A stretch of 64,000 bases of DNA. Origin: Zanthoxylum bungeanum. Lineage: Eukaryota > Streptophyta > Magnoliopsida > Sapindales > Rutaceae. The DNA is taken from the NCBI GenBank assembly GCA_019454045.1, contig SKCR01034781.1, positions 124,001 through 188,000 of the forward strand. The letters run 5' to 3'. Below are positions 13,126 to 21,001 of the stretch, piece after piece (the first letter of the stretch is position 1; every line of letters begins with the position of its first letter). The position numbers and the translations under genes were made by a program. The notes beneath the pieces were generated by a model, which was not told the origin of the DNA, did no database searches, and was given only the letters and a program-made list of their open reading frames with translations.

Positions 13126-13130
13126 ATCGG
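13126..13130. other. Ath-1 target site duplication, left copy (ATCGG)
   Basis: ATCGG immediately before the TGACCGG end of Ath-1; the same five bases follow the element at 23181-23185. Five-base duplications are usual for Ty3/gypsy integrases. Confidence 0.95.
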
Positions 13131-14477
13131 TGACCGGCGTAAACACACGCGTATAACACAAGTGCACGTATCGTTCAAGTAGTATAAAAAGTATCGATCC
13201 CACGAGTACTTAATACCTAAGCTATTAATTTTATGAGGTCAAATGATTACTAGTATCTAACAGGTTGTTTGATAGATTTGAAAAGGTGACGATTCTAAAT
13301 TTAAAAATAAGTAAATAAAATTGTTCGAAAGTAGGTTTAAGAAAGTTCACTATTAAAAACTATCTAGGGTTGTGATTTCTTCCAATATCATTTTAAAGAT
13401 GAAGTGGTTATCTTATAGTTGGATAAAATATTGATTTATTAACCTGGAACACTAAATTATGTAAAAGCCTCTTCCGATGGTCAACTACAAATATCCAGTA
13501 TAACCCAATTGAAACATATGTCTATGTCAACCAAATTACCTGGATTCATTAAGATTAAGTTCCAATTATGGCTACCCCCGCCCGACAGGTATATTCCTAT
13601 CCTGTAACGAAATCTATTAAAGGGTTATCTATCCTCAAGGAAGATCGTGGGCTATTGAGTCTAAGGCTGAAACCTAAAATCCCTATGTCTAGTTCATTTT
13701 AGATTTACCAGATCAATTTTATTAATGGCCAGTTAATGAAAAAACATTAAGTTTAAGACTCAATAAATATATCTTTATATTACCCAAGCTATAATCTAAC
13801 CCTTATAAAACGGTGATATTAACAGTCATCACAACCCCAAATAACTAATTTAGTTACAACACATAATTAGGGCTAGTAAAAACTTGAAAATAAAAGACAT
13901 AAAGTAAAAATGTGGAAAGTAATACTGAAAAGTAAATTAGAATAAAATAAAATGCTAAGGTAAAAGGAATTACTTTTACTACTACTAATTTAGATATCTC
14001 CCATAAAATAATATATAAACTTGTGATAATATTACCAACCGACCATATATGCGGTATCCTGATTAAGTCAAATTAAGTCCAACCAGCCATTAAGGCAGTA
14101 AAAAGATTTGTCCATGAACCTGCCATATAGGCGGTAAGAAAGTTTAATTACCAACCGACCAATCTGGCGGTATCCTTTATTAGTCAGGTTTAAATAGTGA
14201 ATATATTATTTTTAAGGGAGATTAATCTAAATAGTAACAGTAAAAGAATTACCTTTCACCCTAGCTGGGGAAGTTACCTCCTCATGGTAAATAGTAAAAA
14301 CTGTAAAAAGTAAAAAGTAAAAATTAAATTATTATTATTACAAAACATAATTAAAATTAATTACAAAACTAAAAAACTAAAAAAACTAAAAATTAAAAGA
14401 AAGTAGAGAGAGAAACTCTCTCTTTAGATAGAATATAAGAGAGAGAATGATGCACTGAATTCTGAAATCTCGAGCTC

Positions 14478-14485
14478 AATTTATA
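14478..14485 (-). promoter_or_regulatory. TATA box of the Ath-1 3' LTR
   Basis: On the minus strand CCTATAAATTGAGC, followed by a CT-rich transcribed region. The same site in the 5' LTR is 22357-22364, which would drive the element's own transcript. Confidence 0.65.
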
Positions 14486-14604
14486 GGCCTCGGTAGGTTT
14501 CCAGCGTCGTGACGCCAAGGCCTCTGGCGTTGCTACGCCAGCTTTTGTCGACGTGGCACGCTCTGGTTCGCCGGTTTGAAAATTCTGGATAAGCTGATAA
14601 GGTG

Positions 14605-14990
14605 ACACATGGCAGAGTGGTTGGGCTTCAATTATTGTGACACGTGGCGGCTTCTGATTGGTCGATGAGATTCTTATCCGCCACGTGTCAGATAAGGATT
14701 AGATACTCAATGATTAATGCTGACGTGGCGGTGACGTGGCGATGACGTGGTGACACGTGGGAAAGAGACTGTCGGCACCGTAGGATTGCGGGCACTTCCT
14801 GATTGGCTGATGATGATGTGGTACGACACGTGGCAATGTTGACTTGTTGACTTGCTGACGTGGCTGAAGATATGGAGACACGTAGGATGACACGTGGCAC
14901 ACATGGCGATTATGACTATCGACACCGTAGGATGCTGACACGTGGCACGGCGTATGTTAGCAGATCGGCTGTGATGGTAACACGTGGCAC
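14605..14990 (-). promoter_or_regulatory. G-box/ABRE array in the Ath-1 3' LTR
   Basis: Seven exact CACGTG cores (starting 14641, 14682, 14754, 14827, 14891, 14939 and 14981), most in the context ACACGTGGC. There are also several TGACGTGG words and ATTGG (inverted CCAAT) words. In the element's direction the cluster lies about 160-510 bp upstream of the TATA box. YACGTGGC is the consensus bound by ABF/AREB-type bZIP factors; that these sites are bound is inference. Confidence 0.65.
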
Positions 14991-15297
14991 GGCGTATTTT
15001 AGCAAAGTCAAACTTTTCTCAGATTCTAATTTGTGGACCCGGTGCACGTTAGCACTGTTCGGCGCATGTTAGGCGTCACGACGGTGAAGGTCTTGGCTTC
15101 GCGACGCGGACAATTTACTGAATTGCCATTTTCGTCTAATTTTCACTGTTTTGGCCCAAATCACCTCCAGAATGTCTTGAAACTTTATTTATCTACAAAA
15201 TAACACAAAATACATCAAAATATTCACAAAAGTCAAGAAACTATACAAAATATTAGGTTAAATGAGTGGGAAATAGTGATAGATTTACCACTCATCA

Positions 15298-16601
15298 CAC
15301 CCTCAAACCTAACATTTTGCTAGTCCTCGAGCAAAACAACAAAATAAAAATAAAATTAAACTAAGCCACTTTCGTAGGGATCACGGTTGCATTTAGCATA
15401 TGCAACAAGCCTTTAAACCCCTAGGTGTCCCTAGTGGACGAGTTATAGTCTCGTGAGGGCTTATAGCAACGATACCCACAAACTTTTTACAAAAGTAAAA
15501 AGATAATAAAACTAATGTACACAAAAGCAAAAAGACAAGAGAAAAGAGAATAAAGAAGTTAGTGACTAATCAGGTGAAACTTCTACTTCAAGTTACTAAT
15601 TGTTTTCTTTCCTTCTAAATTACCGAATAAGTAAATTCTCCGATTATTTTTACCATTCTTCATATACACATCCAATAAAATATTAAACAACTCATTTTTG
15701 CCCACAACAGTCATAAGTGCAGTTGATAAGAGAGTAATATTTTTGTCCTAAAGTCCTATCAGATTTCACACCTTTTTGTAGCAATGGAATAATTTTTCTC
15801 ATTTTTCTGAAATTTTTTTTTTTTATATTCTATTTTTATTTATTTATATACAATACCTTCCATCTATTTAGCGAGTGTTGGGTCGGTGACTCCCAAACCA
15901 GTTGGCTTTAGGGCACCAAGTGTTAAGACACCCCTACGGACTTAATTACTCAGACTTCAGATATATATATTTTTGCAGTATCTTCGATCCATGTAACGAG
16001 CTTTGGGCCAGTGACTCCCAAACCAGTTGGCTTTAGGGCACTAGGTGTTAAAAGACCCTTACAGACTTAATAACTCGGATCTCAGACGTTTTTTTTTTAC
16101 TCCATTTCTTTTTAGATGCTTCCTCCGATTAAACTAGAGCACTGAATATTACAAACTTTTCAATTTAGCTCATGTCCATATGTTACTATATATGTTGATA
16201 ATATCTGTCAACTGAGCATATGAAGATCCATTTTAGTCAATTTTATGGAGAATTCACAAATAAATAATTCAAAATGAAATAAACAAAAATTAACTTGTTT
16301 TTAAATAGGTTTGAGGTACGTCTCAGGAGTGGAAACTCCTTACTCAGCTATCTCTTACCAATTTCACCTTTTTAGTCAAATAAAAATGCAAATTATTTTT
16401 GTAATTTTTGAAAATTTTCCAATTTTTTTGTATTTTTCGAAAAATTTTGGACTAAAAATAAAAATAACACACAAACTAAAAATAAGGTACTGATCAACTA
16501 ATTCCCTCCCCCAAACCTAAATGAGACATTGTCCCCAATGTCTTAAACAGTAAAAGGAGAGTTAAGAAGGTCGTACCTGGTTAGCTGAAATCTACAGGAA
16601 A
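15298..16601 (-). other. Ath-1 3' non-coding region with polypurine tracts
   Basis: No credible gene. Next to the LTR (15298-15311) the minus strand reads AGGTTTGAGGGTG, the polypurine tract. A second similar tract, AGGTTTGGGGGAGGG, is at 16503-16517. It adjoins a hairpin GACATTG-GGGA-CAATGTC at 16525-16542. Two imperfect direct repeats of about 125 bp lie at 15858-15985 and 15986-16090. The same arrangement, in the opposite orientation, is found in Ath-2 at 43386-44626. Confidence 0.75.
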
Positions 16602-17255
16602 TTAAAGTTTAAGATCTAGATTAACACAACGCCTCTTACCACGATCGTCCTCGGACCAATTTATCTTTGAAAGGATGGGGTCAAATTGTGGTTCATAGGC
16701 TATGAGTTGGTCTATTAGATCCGGAGCAGTTCTGGCAGTAAAGAGGAGTTCTTTTAAAGGTTTTGACACGAACCCATTTCTCCGAGCATCATCAAGAAAC
16801 ACACAAAGAAAATCATAAAATCCATCAACGTTGAGCTGTCCAATTGGTTTCTGGTGTATGTTCAGGTTCGCCCAAGATAGTACTATAAAAATTTCCTCCA
16901 ATGTGCCCAAGCCACCTGGCAAAGCAATAAAAGCATCAGCACGGTTAATCATTTCTACCAGTCGTTCAGACATACCTGGCACGATCAGTTCCTCTCCGTT
17001 TGATGATCCAATAAGATTTGCCTCTGCCAAGGGTTTTGGGATGATTCCCAAAACGTGACTGCCTCCTTCCTGTACTGCCTTTGAAACGATCCCCATAAGT
17101 CCGAGATTGCCTCCGCCATATATTAAGTGCATATTCCTTGCAGCTAAGACTCGACCTAATTCTTGTGCTGCTTCTACGTATTGTGGTTTAGTTCCAACAC
17201 TACTACCGCAAAACACACAAATGTTTTCAACCCGTCTTCTTGAAGTGGCTTCCAT
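16602..17255 (-). CDS. LOG: LOG-type cytokinin riboside 5'-monophosphate phosphoribohydrolase, carried by Ath-1
   Basis: LOG enzymes release active cytokinin base and ribose 5-phosphate from cytokinin nucleotides, mainly in the cytosol and nucleus. This 217-aa ORF spans the whole family length with no intron, although plant LOG genes are normally multi-exon. Visible signatures: ICVFCGSSVG (residues 12-21), a GGGNLGLMG phosphate loop (47-55), ERLVEM (97-102) and the hallmark PGGLGTLEE (113-121). R98 and E121 sit at the usual catalytic positions; the lysine that normally follows the arginine is leucine here. It has the same sense as gag, downstream of ORF163, inside an intact LTR pair, and a TATA box lies about 60 bp before the ATG. 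The frame is free of stops while gag-protease is not. The identification as LOG is firm; activity and expression are unknown. Confidence 0.93.
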   Translation of the reverse strand: MEATSRRRVENICVFCGSSVGTKPQYVEAAQELGRVLAARNMHLIYGGGNLGLMGIVSKAVQEGGSHVLGIIPKPLAEANLIGSSNGEELIVPGMSERLVEMINRADAFIALPGGLGTLEEIFIVLSWANLNIHQKPIGQLNVDGFYDFLCVFLDDARRNGFVSKPLKELLFTARTAPDLIDQLIAYEPQFDPILSKINWSEDDRGKRRCVNLDLKL

Positions 17256-17310
17256 TTTTTATGTATTTCTTTCTCAACTCTGGATGCCTTCAAAAGTGCA
17301 ATGACGGGCT

Positions 17311-17320
17311 GAATTTATAG
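17311..17320 (-). promoter_or_regulatory. TATA box upstream of LOG
   Basis: CTATAAATTC on the minus strand, about 60 bp before the LOG ATG, leaving room for a leader of about 30 nt. Ath-2 has the same word at the same distance before its LOG remnant (43083-43092). This suggests the capture included, or evolved, a core promoter. Confidence 0.55.
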
Positions 17321-17513
17321 TACCTGAAAAGGGTGAGTAAAAATAGCACAAGTATCTTCCAGAGGACGATTAGTAGCGAAATAATATCGTGATATTCAAA
17401 AAGGTCTGGATCCTGTCTGAGAAAATAAAAGAAAACAACAAAACAAATCACAATTATTAAGAAAAGACAAAGAGATATAACATTTACAAGAAAAGTAACG
17501 GCTTGATTAACGT
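17321..17513 (-). other. ORF163-LOG spacer with a splice-acceptor-like site
   Basis: Minus-strand sequence is T-rich and ends in TTTTCTTTTATTTTCTCAG at about 17417. This is a good plant 3' splice-site shape (polypyrimidine tract plus CAG), upstream of LOG. In Ath-2 the matching place reads TTTTCGCTGAC and has lost the CAG. Use as a splice site is inference. Confidence 0.4.
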
Positions 17514-18005
17514 CTATGCGTCAGGGACAAGCTTCCCATCCAATTTTCTTATAAATTGGCAAACGGGGTCTTTTTGAGTCAGATTCCCGAGACTTAATTG
17601 TTGTCTTTCTTTTTGGAACTGTGTATGTAATTTGCGAATGGCTATGTGAACATATCCACTGGGATGCGTCTCAAGAGTTAAAGATATATCATCTAAATAC
17701 TCCTTACTCAAGCCATCCTTAATGAATTTAATTTTGTCTTCGCGATTATCAGACACCATTCCTAAAGAACGACAACGAGTATTGCAATTCCAGCGTGCAC
17801 ATTTGTAACAAACACCCATTTGTTTAGCGCTACGTTTCTTTGCATTTGGGCTTCTTCTAAAACCAGGCAGATGTGAAATAAAAGAGTCAGAAGACTCACC
17901 TGCCAATCGGACTCGTGCTTCAATTACCCAACGAATGTCATTAGGAATACCTTTGATCATCAGTAGTCTCATCCGTTCCAAGCGAGCTTTGTAGACTTTC
18001 ATCAT
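17514..18005 (-). CDS. ORF163, basic protein with a four-cysteine cluster, carried by Ath-1
   Basis: 163 aa, uninterrupted, same sense as gag, 258 bp upstream of LOG. The N-terminal 40 residues look helical and basic. A basic patch RRSPNAKKRSAK (50-61) is followed directly by C66-x2-C69-x4-C74-x3-C78, then NREDKIKFIKDGLS (87-100). A basic stretch leading straight into a Cys cluster resembles the small cysteine-rich nucleic-acid-binding proteins of betaflexivirid plant viruses. That is a shape-level resemblance only, not a database match. It could equally be a host-derived or Athila-specific protein. It takes the place where other Athila elements have an env-like ORF. Ath-2 keeps only fragments of it (around 42810-42890). 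Confidence 0.7.
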   Translation of the reverse strand: MMKVYKARLERMRLLMIKGIPNDIRWVIEARVRLAGESSDSFISHLPGFRRSPNAKKRSAKQMGVCYKCARWNCNTRCRSLGMVSDNREDKIKFIKDGLSKEYLDDISLTLETHPSGYVHIAIRKLHTQFQKERQQLSLGNLTQKDPVCQFIRKLDGKLVPDA

Positions 18006-18227
18006 AGATTTTTGAGGGAGAGAAGGAAATTGCTTGTGAAGATTTGCGAGAGCTTATTCCATCGTGAAATGACTAAACCTGCAAAAATTAAACACACAAA
18101 AATAAAACACACCAGATCACAATATATACAAAAATTGCATGGGTTGCCTCCCTGCGAGCGCTAAGTTTAAAGTCGTCAGCTAGACGTGACTTCTTGAACG
18201 TTAGGCTAGATCTGAAAGTGTGACACT
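18006..18227 (-). other. Ath-1 pol-ORF163 spacer with a splice-acceptor-like site
   Basis: After the polyprotein stop comes the word GGGAGGCAACCCATGCA (minus strand, around 18145), also present in Ath-2 (about 42679) as an AGAGAGGCAACCC variant. T-rich sequence then ends in TTTAATTTTTGCAG at about 18079, a plausible 3' splice site before ORF163. Ath-2 has TTTTTGTAG at about 42767. Confidence 0.45.
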
Positions 18228-18662
18228 TTATTTTTGTCGCTCAAATGATTCTCCCCAGTAGTGCTTAACACGCTTGTTTTTAACCTTGAAAGTTTTGTTG
18301 GAGTCAGGATTATGTATCTCAATGGCTCTGTCTGGTAAAACCTTGGTGATCACAAATGGACCTGACCACCGTGATTTTGGCTTCCATGGGAAGAATTTCC
18401 CCCTTGATTTGTTTAACAGTACCTTCTGCCATGGTTCCAGTTATATGCGCACTATCTTCTCATCATGTCTTTTCCTTGCCTTTTCCTTGTACAATTTGGC
18501 ATCCTCAAAAGGCTGTATGTGAAATTCCTCCAATTCGTTGAGCTGGTGGAACTTTTTCTCTTCTGTTGCTTGTAGTGCAAGAATAGGCTTCTTCAGTACG
18601 CAGTGCGCTTTATCTTCAGGCTCCAAAGGTAATTGACATGCTTTAAGTTTGTCAGTAGAACT
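18228..18662 (-). pseudogene. Ath-1 integrase C-terminal tail, fused after protease
   Basis: Continues in the same frame as gag-protease. From about 18626 it reads HQLNELEEF and AKLYKEKARKRHDEKIV, then SRWSGPF and KVKNKRVKHYWGE, the conserved end of Athila-type integrases. One internal stop (TAA, 18441-18443). There is no RT, RNase H, zinc-binding or DDE core sequence before it, so several kilobases of pol were lost while the frame was kept. Confidence 0.8.
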
Positions 18663-20870
18663 TTATCTTTCATCAGAGTTCTGAACGGTACTATGTATCA
18701 CATCAAGTATGAAACATTCCTCATTCTTTTCATCATATGGGAAATTCATGGCTTTGAAAACATTGAATGTTACTTCTTGGTCTTGTACCCTCATGGTTAG
18801 TTCTCTTTTTTGTACATCAATAATGGTTCGACCTGTAGCCAAGAATGGTCTCCCGAGGGTGATTGGCACGTCTGCGTCTTCTTCCATATCATGGACAATA
18901 AAATCTGCTCGGAAAATGAATTTGTCAACCTTGACCAGCACATCTTCAACTACACCGCTCGGAAATACGAGCGTTCTATCAGCAAGTTGTAGTGAGACTG
19001 AAGTTGGCATTGTTTCTCCAATCTGCAATTTCCTGAAAATAGAAAAAGGCATCAAGTTAACACTAGCACCTAAATCACACAAAGCCTTACCAAAGTTATG
19101 TTCTCCTATGACGCAAGGAACAGTGAAACTGCCAGGATCTTTCAATTTTGGGGGAAGTTTCCTCTGAATGATAGCGCTGCATTCTTCTGATAATGCTACT
19201 GTCTCGTAATCTCCCAATATCCATTTTCGTGAAAGAATATCTTTCATGAATTTGGCATAGGTGGGCATTTGTTCCAACGCTTCTGTAAATGGAATGTTGA
19301 TATGCAGCTTTTTGAAGATCTCCAGGAACCGAGAAAACTTCTTGTCCAATTTGTTCTTCTAAAGATGTTGAGGAAAAGGTGGAGGTGGAGTGATCTGTTC
19401 TTTTTCCTTTGCTTCTTTTTCCTCCATCTGTTACTTTGTTTCTTTTGGAACTTCCTCAGCAGTTGTTTTGGCTCCAACATCTTTGTTGATTTCAGTACCG
19501 CTTTTTAACATGATGGCATGACATTGCTCATTCCCCATGTTCCTTGGATTTGGCTCTGTGTTGCTAGGAAGGGTACCTGGCGGTCTGTAACTCTGAGCAT
19601 TTGCCAGTTGTCCCATTTGATTCTCCAGTGCTTTAATAGAAGCAGATTGACTTTGAATTAATGTTGCTTGGGATTGAAACATAGCATCATATCTTGCTGC
19701 TTGAGAGTCATGTTTTGCTTCTAACTTTTTCAAGTGGGTCAACACTTATGTTATTCCTGGTTCATTTGCTTGCTCCTGGCTTTTGTTATGTTGCTGGAAT
19801 TCAGGTGGTGGATAGTTCTGCTGTTGGCCTGAATTGTTGCTCTATGAAAAATTGGGATGATTCCTCCACCCTGGGTTGTAGGTGTTGGAATATGGATTGT
19901 TCCCCCGTCTGTTGAAATTGTTGACAAAATTCACCGTTTCTTCAAGTTGGTTTGACTCTGGTGTTCCTCCATATGGTGAACTTGTGGATCCAGTGGTAAG
20001 AGTCTCCATGAATTTGCATATCTGATCTAGCTTGGCGTTGACTGCTGTATTGGGTCCACTTTCATAAATTCCTGTAATTCTTTGGATCATGCTCCTTTCT
20101 GTTGGCCACAAGGAATTGTTGTTGGCCATTTCTTCGATTAGGTCCCAGGCTTGATCTTCTCCTTTTTCCATTAAAGCTCCTCCAGCAGCAGCATCGATTG
20201 TGGTTCTCATTATTCCAGAAAGTCCATTATAGAATGTTTGGACTTGAAGCCATTTTGGAATCTCATGGTGAGGACATTTCCGGAGTAAATCTTTGTACCT
20301 TTCCCAAGCTTCGCAGAGGGATTTTGAATCTTGTTGTACAAAGGATGTGATGTCATTCCTCAGTTTTCCGGTTCTGGCTGGTGGAAAGTATTTTGCAAGA
20401 AATTTGGTGGCTAAAGTGTTCCATGTTGTGATAGAACCTGCTGGTAGTGAATGTAGCCAAGCTTTAGCTTTATCCTTCAAGGAGTATGGAAAAACTCACA
20501 GTCTCATTGCTTCTTCTGATGCTCTTTTGTAGTTAAAAGTACCGCAAACTTCCAGGAAGTTACTGATGTGGGCATTAGGATCTTCAGTTGCATTCCCCCC
20601 TAACTGAACTGACTGCTGAATCATCTGAATGCATGTTTTGATGTCACACACATTTGCTGGTAAAAGAGGAAGTACAATACAGGAAATGAGTCTGTCAACC
20701 ACCGGAATGGTTCTGTCTCGAATGGGAATTGGTGGTGCAACATTCAATGGTTCAGGTTCCATGTTGACTAAAGCTTCTTGGCCTTCTCGTCTTTCCCTTC
20801 TCAACTGTCTGATGGTTCTTTCAATTTCCGGGTCAAGCGGTCAGAGTTCAAAGCTTCTAGTTCGTCTCAT
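18663..20870 (-). pseudogene. Ath-1 gag-protease polyprotein, interrupted by stops
   Basis: A single reading frame from the ATG at 20868-20870. Gag shows KAKAWLHSLPAGSI and LAKYFPP, then DLLRKCPHHEIPKW (about 20470-20270), and NQMGQLA (about 19620), typical of plant gypsy gag. Protease (about 19200-18800) shows the Athila-type active-site word CDLGASVNLMP and the late LGRPFLATG. Stop codons at 20841, 20496, 19842, 19746, 19431, 19359 and 18663 (low coordinates) interrupt it, but there is no frameshift over this span. Each stop could arise by one C-to-T or G-to-A change. It cannot be translated as one protein without readthrough. Confidence 0.88.
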
Positions 20871-20976
20871 GAATTTTCTGAGAACCTGAAACACAAGAAA
20901 ACAAAAACAACAAGTAAAAAGAAATTAGATACAAGTAACGTATCTAACCCCTAAACTAATAGAAAACGATAAATAA

Positions 20977-20996
20977 GTCACCGGCAACGGCGCCGA
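20977..20996 (-). other. Ath-1 primer-binding site, tRNA-Asp type
   Basis: The plus strand reads CACCGGCAACGGCGCCGAA, close to the 3' end of plant tRNA-Asp, as known for Athila elements. It lies a few bases inside the 5' LTR. Ath-2 has the matching TGGCGCCGTTGCCGGTGA at 41219. Confidence 0.75.
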
Positions 20997-21001
20997 AAAC
21001 T

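Larger units (their letters stand above)
11192..13130 (+). repeat. Cop-2 3' LTR, first part
   Basis: Starts TGTTGGACAATT and follows the Cop LTR pattern, with a TATA-like TATATAAAT near 11310. After about 12230 it differs from the other copies: an expanded repeat, then sequence rich in TTGGCCGAAT. Ath-1 interrupts it after ATCGG at 13126-13130; the continuation is at 23181. Confidence 0.8.
13131..15297 (-). repeat. Ath-1 3' LTR
   Basis: 2,167 bp, matching 21002-23180 with few differences. It contains the TATA box (14478-14485), the G-box array upstream of it, and imperfect GCGTCGCGACGC palindromes. Short minus-strand ORFs at 14393-14941 fall in this promoter repeat and are not genes. Confidence 0.95.

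Noticed and set aside
14688..14941. Several overlapping minus-strand ORFs with repeated MCHVSSYVSP-like words
   Set aside because: They lie in the G-box-rich promoter repeat of the Ath-1 LTR and recur at 22576-22880 only because that is the other LTR.
18709..19167. 152-aa plus-strand ORF
   Set aside because: Shadow of the Ath-1 protease frame on the other strand, with no domain.
20977..20996. Piece of a tRNA-Asp gene
   Set aside because: Only the 3' end matches and it lies next to an LTR, so it is a primer-binding site.
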